Shown here: in pieces, positions 22,471 through 35,290 of the stretch
Position numbering within the stretch: position 1 is the stretch's first letter
Layout: every line of letters starts with the position of its first letter
Source: Lates calcarifer
Lineage: Eukaryota; Chordata; Actinopteri; Centropomidae
Length of the DNA stretch: 64,000 bases
Reading direction: 5' to 3'
NCBI RefSeq assembly: GCF_001640805.2
Contig: NC_066837.1
Span: 27,776,789 to 27,840,788, forward strand
Notes under the pieces: generated by a model
Seen by the model: only the letters and a program-made list of their open reading frames with translations
What the model was told of the DNA's origin: nothing
Databases searched by the model: none
Translations under genes and position numbers: made by a program

Positions 22471-25400
22471 AATGAATAATTTATCCCTCGTGTTTTCAAG
22501 AATCAGATGACGTTCAGTACTCCAGGAACACTGTGTCGATCTCAAGAGAGTAACAGATTTTCTTTCATATTTTTTCCCAGTTATTGCCTAAACTTACTGG
22601 CACTCTGAACACTGACCCATATGGCCAAAAAGCTCCTCTGGCACCAAAGAGGCACAAGTCGTGAAGAATTAACAAAGTTCAAACTATGTGTTGTGTAAGG
22701 TTTGGAATGACTGGGGCAAAATGGTAATGCAGGCTTAAAAAGTCATTTAGTTTGATTGAAAAAAAAAGTGCTGAAATCACAGAATACAAAGGAATTGTAC
22801 CTAAGGTTGAGCTAATGTGAATTTAAATGTTTGTCAGAATGTGTGTGTCAGCTTGCTGTGCACATCCATTTTCATTTTATGAGAGGATTTTTAGGAGTTG
22901 GAATTTATATTAGTCTTGGCATGTGCACCATGCAGTAACAGTTAGGGATGGTTTCTAGGATTTATGAATTTAGTTTATTATTATCTAATGCCACACACAT
23001 ACACAAACTTGTATGAACACAGATGCGATTAGAATTCAAGCCACTTGCCAGCATACGGTCTAATGACATACCCCATAAATTGAAACATGTAGCGAGCTGA
23101 ACATAAAACATTTACACGTGTTGTCGATGAGGCAGAAAAAAATGAGCAAGGAAGCAACTTGATTTAAATATGGCCATTTATCATCAATGACTCCTGGCTG
23201 TACTGCTGGCACTTTGTCTAGATTATTGGTTGCAGCACAGACTGTTATCCTCAGCTCAGCCATGTTCATCTCACAGTTTCAACATGTTTCCATCAGCTGG
23301 ATACGTTGCTTCTGCAAACAGACACTGATGTTACGGAGAGGAAAGACAGCAATCAACAATCCAGGTGGTAACGACGGTACAGTAGAAACCCTGCTTCCAT
23401 GTATAGCCCCCCCCCGCCCCTTCAAAGCAGCAGCCTGCAGAAAGGCTTTGTACTACAGTGTACTACCCTAAGCCATGTACATTAATCTCTCATGATGCAG
23501 TGCTGGTCTGCAGTCTCAAATGGGCACTACACAGTCATCAAATTGGACTGATTAATTATTATATTAGGACTAGTGTTACTGCACCTTATTATCTACTTTT
23601 ATTCCTCCTGTATGACTGTGTTTCAAAAGAAAAAAAAACACCAGTTACTCTTTCTAAAGCTGCTAGTGCTCATCTCTGTAGCTTCCACATGAAAAAAAGC
23701 TCAAGGAAGGCTTATCCCTATTTTTAACTCAGTATAGCTCATTTTCGTGCAGTAATGTTTTTTGCACTAATTCTCCAGATGTAGTATCAGAAGTCAGTGT
23801 TCTCAGCTTAGTGCCAAACTTTCACTTAATTTTTCCTCACTGTCTTCATATTCAGCCTTTATCACTATGCATTACAGTGCAAACGTCTGGTTGGTTTTAA
23901 GCTGGCTCTTTTGTCTCAAAAAACAAAAAAAAACAAACAAACAAAAAAAACAATTCTACAGTTCAGTTTGAACTTTTAAACCGACTGACAATATTCCCAT
24001 GTTGGCCATTAAAGAAATGTCTTGCTGAGGCTGGTGAATAACATCTCCTACAACCCAAAGCTGCCACAGTGACTGCTGTCATAAAGCGCTGTGCTGGATT
24101 TTGAAAAACCAGCCTCCTAGTAATGGTTTTCTGAATGTGTCTTTACCTCTCACTAGCTCCCAGAGTCACTGAAACACTTAAACAGACATGAATATTTCCC
24201 TTTTTGCTTAAAATCTGCCGCCACTGCACAACACACTGCTCGATAAATTGATTCTAAGCCATAGCTGGGGCAGGCAACATAGTTGAAACAATAAAATTCT
24301 ACTTGAGCATTGCAGTGCAGCTATTGATTTTAATCCAGTGTTCCTCCTTTAATCAGTAATCTTTTAGCAGCATTAATTCCTGTCTCTTCATTGCCTGAGG
24401 TAGTCACCTGTGAGGTGAGAGGAAACGACTGTTCAACCCTTTTGCCAAAGCAGCTGCACAATAACATGTATTTCATAAGGAAGATTGATCTTCTTTGAAT
24501 GAGAAGAAAAATATGCGTTACTAACCTTATTCAGTTTGTAGACAAGCTGTGTGCTTGAGCTGAACCCAAGAAAATATTAAAAATTGATTTTTCATTTATT
24601 CAGTTGGTATCCAGAACAGCAGCCACTCTTAAAGAAGCATCCTTGGATTGGATTCATGAGTCACAGTCAGTCCCCTCCTGGTTAATGTTTCTACGTTTTT
24701 CACTAACAAGAGTGGGGGAGTCGTTCTGTGATTGCTCCATTCATAAATTCCTCTCCAATAAAATTATTTGATTCTGTGCATGTTATCTTGGACTGGGGTG
24801 AAGTGAGCCTTTGCACTCCATGATTGGATTAGCAGACCCATGCGCAGGGACCAGTATAATACAACCCAGAAACCTAATTTGATTTGGAAAGGATCGAGCA
24901 ATGTAATTTGAAGTTTCTTATCTTGCTTTGTGCTGGACAGAGGAGAGGTATGAAAAAAAAAAAAACAGAGCAGGATAGCCTATGTGAAAGCTGTATTGAT
25001 CTCATACCATTGAAATTGCTTAGCGTTACAGAGCCTTTAAACACACATCTCTACACTGGGAGCAACACTGAGAGCTGTTAAGTTTACACTGATGTAACAC
25101 AGTTGTCGCTGCTTGATTTTTTACATGGCTATTTCCCCTCCAGCTTCATAAAGATAGCACTTGTTGACTAGAGAGAAGAGATGAAAAATAGAAATATGGA
25201 TTTGAAATGCTTTCAAGACAGCTATTCTTATCTTGACCATAAGTATCCCCCATCTCTCTGTCTGGCACATCCATCTGTGTAGTGAAGCTTGGCTGACGCT
25301 CATGTACAAAGAAAAGTCATATTTAAGTGTAAATAAAAAGGTCACAGTAAGTTCAAGAAACAGTCTTTCATTCCCAGGAACCTCTATAGCAAAAACACCA

Positions 25401-26121
25401 CATGTTGTCATCCACAACTGAGGTGTAGCTTGTCAGTCAGTTACCTGCCATTGTGCCAGTTAGTTCACAGCAAGTAGGTCAGCAACGTGACAAGTCAGCC
25501 ATTACGTCAAATAATTTTAAGTCCCTTTCCCACAAGCACTTCATTACATAAATGTGCTGCCAGCTTCATACATTGGTCTTAAGTTTGAAAAAGCCCTCAA
25601 GTCATTTCATCTTATTCGGTTGGGCCTGGTTACATTTCCATAACACATCCAACACTGTTTAATTATTAATTGAACATGTCACATAAAGCTGAGGAAAAAA
25701 TATTAGTGATTATTGATTTTCAGTGGAATCATGTCACAAAGATATGAGCTCATTATTTAATCATTCTATAAATTTCTGCTGTCCAAGTTAATGACTGTAG
25801 CTAAAAACTAACAAAAGTTGGTAGTAGTAGTTAGAAGTTTTTATTTCACACGTGAAGATTTTGGTGGTTCATGTAATATGTCTTATTCTTAAATATTGTA
25901 TATGTTTTTTTCCAAATTGTAACATAAATTAATTTCCACCAAGTCCACCATGGTAACAATGATGCAATCTGTAGAAGAGCACTAGCTGCAAAGACAGGTT
26001 TGGCTCTTTACTAAATTAATCCACCTCCTCTCACTGCCTTTGAGAATTTAAATAAGGCGACGACCGAGCTGTTCTGCAAACTGTGGTAACCAGGGAAGAT
26101 GTATTCCGGGACGATGCCTTA
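22471..26121. other. Long presumed intron
   Basis: No gene or known mobile element recognised. Simple features: an A/CAAA-rich run at 23,918-23,952 and a C-run near 23,408-23,414. Short open frames have no motifs. Next to the element at 26,122, a minus frame stays open for about 35 codons (GIVPEYIFPGYHSLQN...), unassigned. Confidence 0.4.
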
Positions 26122-26414
26122 GCTAAAACCTATAAAAACTTACAGTCGAGCGGGAGGAGCGCTGATGCTAACACAGCTCTGGTATTTATACCAGTTACAG
26201 TGTTAGGGGCGGGGTTATGCTGAGTGGTGGCTCCAGTGTGTCATCGAGCCACCGTTTCAGACCCGCCCATAAAATCCTGAGAATGAAACTGATGGAAAAC
26301 TGTGAAACAGTCTAACTCCATGATGAACTACATAGTTTACAGACTGTACACATTTTCAGGAATTTTCTAACATTAATAATGTGTTTAGAGATAAATCTCT
26401 GAATTTGCTTTACA
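26122..26414 (-). repeat. Promoter-like dispersed element, copy A (minus)
   Basis: Reads on the minus strand from tgtaaagcaaattcagag to taggttttagc and is almost identical to copy B (37,173-37,469). Order on the minus strand: gggcgggtc and ccccgcccct GC-box-like sites, a TATA box in tataaatacc about 30 bases downstream of the second, a ~45-base GC-rich leader, then ctgtaagttt, a near-perfect splice donor. This layout fits a solo LTR or a captured promoter plus first exon. Flanks outside the element do not match copy B. Confidence 0.75.
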
Positions 26415-27829
26415 GTTGTTTTAATGTCAGATCAGTCAATAATTTTATTTATTTATTTTGTTACCTGTGCATCAAACATAAAATGGTCAGATAAGATCTC
26501 AAACTTTCAACACTTATTCTTGCCACATACTAACCATATGAATGAATAATGCTTCGACCCTGTTGGGCTGTTGGACTAATTCTTTATTCTATCTAATGAA
26601 TGATGAAATTCCTCAGAAAATTTCATGATGACATTATAGGAGGTCCAGTAGTGAAAAGCAGGGCAAGCATCCTGTGTACTCACGAGTGACATTAAAGCAT
26701 AAATTACAAAATAGATTTTAATAGATTTTAAAATTCATCACTTTCTTCTGTGATATTTTCACTACCGCCTCTCCCGTACAAGATATCTAATATCATGTGA
26801 GCATTGCAGTTCTGTCTAGATGTTGTTAGTCAGCCTACTCACTTATCTGTCACCTACCTGCTCACTAATTCACACTCTCACCCACACTTTAAATTTTACA
26901 TGCTGTCTCTTGTTAACAAGCTCGATTTCTCATGGTAGTCACTGCAGTCAGACAGCACAGGGCGAGGGACACAACAGCCTCATGCAGGTCATTTATATTG
27001 TTCAGCCAAGCTCATTAACTTGGAGCCTAATGTTTGTTTGTTTGAGCTTGTTCCATGTGATCCCCATTAAAAACTGCACTGACTTTTAGGGGAAACAGAA
27101 AAAGTATGACTACAAGAGGGTTTCATGTCACAAAATGCTATATCACAGGAAGAGGTCTGATACCAGTATATATCAAAGTCTTTTTTGATTCTCCTTTTAG
27201 TTTCATCATCTTTTTATATCATGTCTTTGATAGTTTGAAAAGAAGGCTGAGGCTCAACTCCCACTTTTCTCAGAGAGTGTCCTCCACTGACAGGCACAGC
27301 GACCTTGTCACATTTTTTCACAGCTTTTTGACCACGGGCTGTAATTATTTAATGAGAGTCCCAGCGTTACCCTGACCTGACCCCACCTCACACCTCTCTC
27401 TGCCCATACATGTGCAGCAATATCTCCGCTTGGATCTTTGCTTGTTCATTTGGTCCATTCACTGTCTCTCACTGCTAGCCTGTCTAACTGTCTGTCTAAC
27501 TGACTGATCAATCGACCGAGTGACTGACTGACAGACAACCATTCTGCCCTTTTTCTCTCCTGTCAAGGTTAAAGTGTAGAGATAAGACTAAGTTGGAAAT
27601 CATGGCCACATTTTGGTCAAAGTCAGTTTCTCCTTACCAGTCTGGAGACTGAAGAACGATGCGGCCATGCAAGAAAATATAATAAATAGGTTTGAGCCAG
27701 GGGGCAAATGATCAAATAGCTAAAAATGTGTGACAAATGTTTGACTAATGTCATTATTCCTTCCCTAACTATGGGCTGCACTGTATCATCTAAGGATTTA
27801 TTAGCATTTGTCAAGAAGCAAGACTAAGA
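26415..27829. other. Presumed intron
   Basis: No gene recognised. An 89-codon open frame at 27,106-27,375 has no known motif. Imperfect tetranucleotide (ctgt/actg) repeats lie near 27,480-27,540. Confidence 0.4.
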
Positions 27830-28375
27830 GTCTGCAGCCATGCTAGTGGCTCTATGAGCACAGCAGTGCTTTGAGCTACATACTAACTGTTTGCAATAAC
27901 AATGCTAACATGTTGAAGCTAAGCAGGTGTAATTTTTGCTGTTTTGCTTAGTGTGTTAGCATTCTAAAATTTGCCTTATATTCACAAAACTCTAAGTAAA
28001 TCTGAGGCTCTTGGGAATATCATTAGTTATCATTAGGTATTTGAACATCTGCAAAAGAATTGGACAAATTAAAAATTTGACCATATTGCAGCGTTAGATG
28101 AGTTATTACAATTAATCTTGAGGAGAACATGTACAAAATTTCATGGCAATTCAGCCATGCCACCAGCCAGCCACCTCTTGATCAAACTCTAAATATATCA
28201 ACTTGCTAGTGGCACAAACATCAGGTGATGACCAGTCAGTGGGATTCATCCTCTGGAAGCCGTGGACTGTGGTGTTACATAAATGCACAAAAAAGTAATT
28301 GGAAAATTGTTCAGTTTGGGACGGAAATTGGGGATATTCACTTTGATATAGCATTAATATCCACACCGTAAATTT
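27830..28375 (+). repeat. Percomorph 'gctaacatg' dispersed repeat
   Basis: Contains catgctagtggctctatgag, gctaacatgttgaagctaag, gaattggacaaattaaaaat, and the signature acaaaatttcatggcaatt followed by gggattcatcctctggaagc. Related copies lie at 30.2, 34.7-35.3, 36.6-37.1 and 47.4-47.7 kb. A widespread fish repeat with no coding part. Confidence 0.7.
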
Positions 28376-28714
28376 GAATCAGTCTGATATCTAAGATCGT
28401 GATTTCTCGATCCAGGGATCCGGCTCACCATTGCATAGAAACACACAAAACTGCTGGGTCTACCAGTGTATCTACAATTTATTGATTACTAAAGTGAATA
28501 TAGATATAGAGTGAAACATGTGAAATGAAAATAAAACAGAAATGTAAGGATGATCAAACTAGCATGGTGAACTAACAGCAGGTAAAATGAGCAGAGTGAT
28601 CTGGTGGAAGCAAATCGTTCAGTCTCTAACTATAATCTATTGTACTGATTTGGAGATGTCTATTGATAGCAGAATGTAGAGTTTACTTATTTTATCATCA
28701 CCTGTCACGAGCAG

Positions 28715-29146
28715 AATGTTAAGACCGGCTACTGCGAGTTGTGCAGCTGCAGACTTGGCTGAATCCAGCGGCTGAGGATGTGGTGACCATGGAACCAGGA
28801 TCCAGTGGATTCTCTGAGCCATGTCTGGTTACACGGTGACGGATTCTGCGGTGTCTCAGTGGTTCAGCTTTAGTTGAGGCCATGCGCAGACTTTCTGTCT
28901 CTGCAAACTTAGTTTCTTGCAGGTTTCTCTGCAGGCGGTCGTGTAATCTGCGGGCCTCTCTCGTGGATTGAGGAAAAATAAGCTCTCATGTAGCCTACTT
29001 AACGTTTTCTGGATAACTTTAAAGGAGGCTGGTGTCGGCCAGACGACTAACCCTAACCCTAACCCTAAGAGAACAAAGGAACAGAGAAAATGAAAGTGCG
29101 ATGGCAAGTGGCTGTGTAGCTTGGAGCTGATTTCAACCAAAGGCAT
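28715..29146 (-). other. GC-rich open-frame patch, minus strand, unassigned
   Basis: Two overlapping minus frames are open. One starts with ATG at 29,146. A shifted one reads EARRLHDRLQRNLQETKF then AETESLRMASTKAEP and stays open for over 70 codons to a stop near 28,720. The second has a coiled-coil look at its start. Upstream, the minus strand has a CCAAT-like gattgg near 29,220. Downstream, an AATAAA lies near 28,480. No family was recognised. It may be an intron-nested gene remnant, a retrocopy or an old repeat. Confidence 0.28.
29047..29068. repeat. Telomere-like CCCTAA repeats
   Basis: Three and a half perfect CCCTAA units inside the GC-rich patch. Too short to be a telomere remnant; possibly inserted during break repair. 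Confidence 0.8.
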
Positions 29147-30164
29147 TGTCTTTTACGCGCCAGAGTGTTTTATTCTCTTGAGTAGCATCAGGTTTACAGG
29201 CGGAGTGAGGTGGTCTCAGCCAATCATGGTTCGTTGTCCTCATTTTCTTTGTCTCAGTTAAAGCGAAATGTGATCTAATAAACTCTAAATTATTAATCTG
29301 GAATACTTGCACATATCAGATATTCACCTTCCACCATGATCAGTTAAGACATTGTACAAGACGAGATATAACTTGGTGGCACTAATACATTAACAATACA
29401 TTAATACAAACATGAATCAAAACACATTACTTAAATCTTAAGACAAAAAGATAGACTGCAAAAGAATAAATTGTGTTCATCATTAGTAATAAATGAGTGG
29501 CATTACAAGACATGAAGAATTATCATTTGATTCCAATACCTGAAAAACATCATGTCTAACCTCTTTAGTTAAGCTTAGACATGGTCAATAGATGGTAATA
29601 TGGTTCCATGGCAGATTGTATTACTAATTTAGCAACATAGAAAATTCAGATTTTCACCGAATTACTTCTAACATTTGCTAAATAAAATGGTGTTCTTTAC
29701 AAAATGGTCAGACAATGATGATTGATAGTTTCAAAGCTAAAGAGAAATGTGGCAAGGTTCTGGTCTGGAATGTGACGTAATTTACAACCAAGTAAAAGAA
29801 AGACCTTGGTTAGGTCTGTGGATCTGAGAGAGTCTGATCTGCATAGTTCCTTTTCAGGTTACTGTGTTTATAAAGTAACAGTTGAATGTTGAATGCAGAG
29901 ACAAAGTGTGAGTGTTTATTCTTAAGTCCCATATGAGACGTGGTCCATTAGAATTGTCTCTTCTGAATGGGCCATTTGACCTTTGACCCTGGCTTGGGAG
30001 GAAAAGTTCTGTATCTGCTTCTTATCACAGAATGTTGGGAAGGCAGAGGAGAGGGATGGGGGTTCAGGTTGTAATTCTCAGTGACTGTACTTTTACCTCG
30101 GTGCAGTTCTGGGAACACATCCATGTCTTCTTCTATCAATGTGTGATAGTCTGATCATAGGTGC
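29147..30164. other. Presumed intron
   Basis: No coding-like frame or recognised repeat. Confidence 0.4.
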
Positions 30165-30365
30165 CAGGCTGATGCCTGGTGTTGCTACAGTGATTATACT
30201 GTATGCACAAAATTTTATGAAAATTCATCAAATGTCTGTTAACCCTCCTGTTGCCCTCAGAAAATCAGCGGGACTCATCCTTTGCCTGTACAAAATTTCA
30301 TGGCATCCATTTGACAGCATTTGAGACACATTAGTCTGACCAACAGACCGACCAGCTTTGATCAG
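30165..30365 (+). repeat. Fragment of the 'gctaacatg' dispersed repeat
   Basis: Carries the 3' half signature: gggactcatcctttgcctgt, acaaaatttcatggcatcca and the gaccaacagaccgacc end. Confidence 0.55.
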
Positions 30366-30872
30366 CTGTTGTGTCTGGGTTCAGTAACAGAACAGCTGAA
30401 AACACCACAACTGTGTGTTGTAGTAATGACAACCAAGGAGCACAAACCTTGGTTTGAGAATATAAATGACTGTTGATCATTCCCTCTGAGCATATAAGAA
30501 CTTTAGGATAACATTAAATGTCTGTATTTGTTGTAATGGCCAAGAGAATGTTTGCAATAACAGCTGTCAAGAGCCACAACATATGCAGCAAACAGCTGTA
30601 CGCTGACCTGAAATTACAACTCTGCCTTCTGCATTTATATTTGGTTTCTTTTCTTCCTTAATGCGGTGCATTTTTCAGAAGATTGCTTCCTCTGTGGTCC
30701 TGTATGTTAAGCTAAACATACAGCAATATTGTACACACACAATAGTTACTATTGATTGCCCAGTTGTTAGGTGACTCACTGCTATTTTTAGGATTTTTTT
30801 TCTCCTACACAACCAATTTAGATCTGTCCAGCATTATATGAGTTATTTTATGTTACCTATGAATGCCATAAT
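30366..30872. other. Presumed intron
   Basis: Nothing gene-like or repetitive recognised. Confidence 0.4.
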
Positions 30873-31166
30873 GGGCGGCACAGTGGTGCAGTGTTTAGCA
30901 CTGTTGCCTCACAGCAAGAAGGTTCTGGATTTGAGTCCTGGTTCACCAGGGGCTTTTTTCTGTTTGCATGTTCTCCCTGTGCCTGCGTGGGTTCTCTCTG
31001 AGTACTTCAGCACAGTCCAAAGACATGCATTAGGTTAACTGGTGAGTCTAATTTGCCCATAGGTGTAAATGATTGTTTTTCTATGTGTGCTGGCCTTGTG
31101 ATAGACTGGCAATCTGTACAGGGTGTACCCTGCCTCTCACCCAGTGTCAGCTGGTATAGGCTCCAG
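30873..31166 (+). mobile_element. tRNA-derived SINE (family 2), near full length
   Basis: Starts gggcggcacagtggtgcagt, with A-box-like tggtgcagtgtttagcac and B-box-like ggatttgagtcc, then tgcatgttctccctgtgcct, agtccaaagacatgcattag, taactggtgagtctaatttg and cagctggtataggctcc. The 3' tail after 'ctccag' is lost. Confidence 0.85.
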
Positions 31167-32785
31167 TTAGGTGAAGGTGAGGTTAGGTGTATGCATTGTT
31201 GAGAATTTTTATGCCCCTTTATTGGACAGTGGACAGTAGACAACTGTCAGGAAAGGATGGGAGAAAAAGACTGGCAATACCATGAAACCATGAAGTAATA
31301 AGTCCAAAATGGTGCCCATTAATTTGAATGAAAAAAATTGCTCACTGAGCACATAGGCCATTTCCTAGCTTATGTGTTTGCTTCTGCGTTGTGTACAGTG
31401 TCACATTTGGATGGCATCATGCAGTTTAACATTGCTTTTTTAAAGCTCTGTGAAATACAAAACTTTAATGGATTTAATGGATTTTATAGTGATGCTCCAT
31501 CTCTTACTGCATTCATACTACTCAAAGTCTTTGGTCATCAGAGCATCCTTGGACTGCAGTTTTATCAATAGCAGTTTTGAACATTTATCTAGGGTTAAAA
31601 TTGTATCCTCATTTTTGTGACTTTTTTTATTTTGTTTCTGTATTGCAGGTTAAACCACAGGTATGTTAAGGAGGACTGAGCTCCTGTGGTCAAGGATGGT
31701 GCTTCAGTAATTCTTGTGAAAGTTGCTCAGGGGAAATATTCGCCAAAAAGCCTTTGCAGGCCTCCTCACACTTCAGGTTGTTTGGACTCACAGAGCTTGC
31801 TCAGTACTGTAGAGTCCTTCTCCCTTCTCCAGCTGAGTTGAAAGTATGCATTTCTGAGACTTCTGCTGGCTGTGCTGGCTGACTACCTGTTAGCTTCCTG
31901 CTGACATGAACAGGATAAAATTATTTCAATCATATGGCTTTTTTAGGTTATTCAATAATGCATCAAAGAAAGACCCATTTCAGTGACAATACTAGTGACC
32001 AAACTGGCCAAATATGCAAAGTATGTTGTATGTAAAGTATGTATCTGGAGAATAGGTCACACATGTCCAGTTCATGTAACTTAAATGTGCCCAGTATCTG
32101 CAAAGTCAGCATGGATCCCACCACATTTGTGTCTGAAGGACTGTGAGAAGTTAAAGGCTATTACTTATAGCACTCTGCACTTTTGGCCTCAAGCCTGCTT
32201 CCAGTAAACCTGTAAAACCATTTGTTTTGTGCTTCATACTGTGACCAGGAGCTTGTTGCCAAACAGGCCATGCAACATTGGATGAAATATCAAAAAAGAG
32301 TTTAACCTGATCTAAGCACTGCTCTTGCCAAGAAGAAAGTTGAGTCCTTCATGGGGAAGAGTTATTTTCTCCATAAACTTCAGCTCATCTGAAGACCCTG
32401 CTTGAGAAAGAGAAACACATGTTTGCATCACCTACATGTGAGCCATAATGGCTTCATGATTGTATTGATTATTTACTTATCTTGCTTCATTTTTGAAAAA
32501 TAGATAGACAGACAGATAGATAAAAACTAAGAAAACTTAAAAATATATATAGGAAAATAATTTTAATTGCAGTTAAGGGTATGTACATTTTATATATACA
32601 TTTACAGTTAGTTCACAGATGTGTAACTGGCTTAAATAATGAATAAATATAGCTATGTGCAATATTTTCCATCTAAGAATAGATGTTCAAAATTGACAGT
32701 GAAATATGTAGAAAATATGTAGAACATGTTTAACTGTTAGTGAATTCTAAAACAGAATTTCTATACAGGTCAAAGTGTTCACCTG
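31167..32785. other. Presumed intron
   Basis: No gene recognised. A degenerate GATA/GACA repeat at 32,503-32,524 could be the tail of the LINE fragment that follows on the minus strand. Confidence 0.4.
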
Positions 32786-33200
32786 ACACACAGTGGTGAG
32801 TTGCTGTACAGTGCTGTGAAGAATGGCAAGAATGATGTGACAGTAGAGCTGAATGAGTCTGTTGGAGAATGAGCGTATTGGATCATGGAGGGGGTGGGAT
32901 GGGTTGTCTGTGATTTCTTGTCCCTCACTGACTGAAACGTCTCCATGTTGTGTCCGACGACAGTCCCAGCTTTGCGGATGAGTTTGTTAATTCTGTTGGC
33001 ATCCATGTCACTGATGCTGCTCCCCCAGCAGACTACAGCAAAGTAGGTGGCACTCACAACCACAGACTGGTAGAAGATCTCCAACATTTTGTTGTACACA
33101 TTAAAGGATCTGAGCTTCCTCAGGAAATAGAGTCTGCTCATCCCCCTCTTGTACATAGCTTCAGTGTTAACACTTTGAGCTTTTTGTGTTTCCTGCTAAC
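32786..33200 (-). mobile_element. LINE reverse-transcriptase C-terminal fragment, decayed
   Basis: The minus frame reads NTEAMYKRGMSRLYFLRKL then RSFNVYNKMLEIFYQSVV and FAVVCWGSSISDMDANRINK, the well-known C-terminal region of fish non-LTR reverse transcriptases. Near 32,915-32,925 the frame shifts, and the continuation ITDNPSHPLHDPIRSFSNRL is read in another frame. Only about the last 135 residues are present, so this is a 5'-truncated dead copy. It lies antisense to the CFAP58 remnant, inside a presumed intron. Confidence 0.85.
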
Positions 33201-34659
33201 AGCATTGGCTGCGAGGTGAGTCAGCAGCTGAAAAAGAAACTGAATAATGAACATGGATTGTGTAGATGTTTCTTTATTTGGGCATTCTCATTTTCAGATC
33301 CACAGAACAGTAGAATCTGATCAGGAATATACATACATGAACAGGTCTAACACTATTTACAGAAGTATACCTATGTTAACATCTATGCTGTACTACAATA
33401 TGAAGGAGTATAAACTTTCCTCTGGAGACAAAATAAGACATGGATTCATAATGATAGATTCATCAATCATTTAATATTGTGATTAAAAACAACCCTATCA
33501 AAAACATCTTATACATCTGGAACAGTTATTTTGAGATAACCCTTGACTGTGAACCCATTTAACTGAGGAGGAATCAAAAATTGAAACAGATTTAGAACAT
33601 GAAGTAGGGTGTCGCTACTTGTTGAGGAAACAAATTTACAAGTTCTTAACCATAACATGAACAGGACCGACTATTGTCAGATGGGATTTGACTTCAGGAA
33701 TTACTTGGTAGATATTTCACAGATGGCAATCATATCTAGTTAAACAATTTGGAAAATAGACAAAACACATCTTAAACACTGACAGCTACTGGTACTGTAC
33801 AGAAAGAGCAGAATCTAACAGATATCTATGATATATCCATTTAAGACTGCTTCGATCCTACACATGGCTCTTATAATCATGACTCAGTATATGTTGTATG
33901 TATGTGTGGACCAGTGAGGAAACTGACTGTAATGTTTCTCAAACTGATACATTAAATACACCTAATTCCCAGCCTTATCATTTACTCATCTAGATGTAAT
34001 AATTAAGTCATACAAATATCTAAACTTTAAAATGACAACTATCATTAAAAATAAAGTTGTATTTACTTAACACAAAAGGTGAAACAGCTGATAAATGGCT
34101 GGCACACAGAAAAGGACACATTTTACGATGATGTCTCTGTAGGCTACTACAAGCAATTAATTGAGTTAAGTAGCATGTGTACATTCAAGTAATAGATCCA
34201 CTGGAGAATGATATAACATACAGGAAATCAGGAATGCTACTAGATTGGTAGCTAGGTGGGTCTGGAGAGGATGTTTGTTCATCTAATGTCTATAAAAGAT
34301 TCAGAGATCCTGAATTGAATTTCATTTAGCAAATACAGACTTTGGGAACACCTCCAGCTGAGTCACTGCCTCCTTTCAATGCCCCAATTCTACAGTTTAA
34401 TTCAAGGTCTGTTGGGAGCATGTTTATTACAGGAAAGGTGCCGCATCAATATTCTAGAACCTCATTTGAGATGTTATTGCACCCAGACCTGATGTGAAGA
34501 GTCTAAAGACATCAAGGCCAATTTCTGAAGACAAGGAGGCTATTTAAGAGCAGATATAGACTAAGAATTTGCCTCACTGTGTATAATGATTTGAACAGTG
34601 TTACCCAGTGTGGCAGAGTAACAATAAGATAAATCCTCTAATTAATACATGTACTATAT
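33201..34659. other. Presumed intron
   Basis: AT-rich DNA; no coding-like frame or known repeat. Confidence 0.4.
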
Positions 34660-35290
34660 ACTTTGCTTTTCATTGTACCTGTCTTTTGACAATGTCATTT
34701 TTATTGTTAACCACACTATACGACGGATTGCCATGATCTTCGTACATACGTTCACAGTGCCCAGAGGGTGAATCCTAATGGGGTTAATGATATACTGACC
34801 TTTCCTCTTGCATCCCCAGCATGCCAACCTGTACACTTATCTTGTGAAATACTTGGATTGGTACTACATTTGGAACAGACATTTATGGTTCCCAGGGGAT
34901 AAAATTCTAAATCCCCTGAGCTCATGTTTACATTTTGGTTTTGAGCAAAATGTCTCAAAAATGGATTGCAGTGAAATTCTAGACAGACATTTATGTTCCC
35001 CTTAAGATGACTTGCAATTACTTTGGTGCCTCTCTAACTTTGAATAGTGTCATCACCAGGACAAAATGTCAATTTCTCCAATACTACAATTACTGGCATT
35101 TCTAACAGCTTTAGCTGTTCTTTATATGTAGTGCTGGTTAGTAAATGTTAGCATGCTAGCACACTAAACTAAGATGAAGAACGTAAAAACATTATACCTG
35201 CTGCGCATTAGCCTGTTAACATGCACATGTTAGCATTTAGCTTAAAGCATCACTGACAACACTGACTACAAGACTCTTAGCCTTTTGCTA
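34660..35290 (-). repeat. 'gctaacatg' dispersed repeat, minus
   Basis: On the minus strand it shows gctaacatttactaaccagc-type segments, attctaatcccctg-like spacers and two diverged units ending in gatcatggcaatcc and tttcactgcaatcc, parallel to the 27.8- and 36.6-kb copies. Confidence 0.6.
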
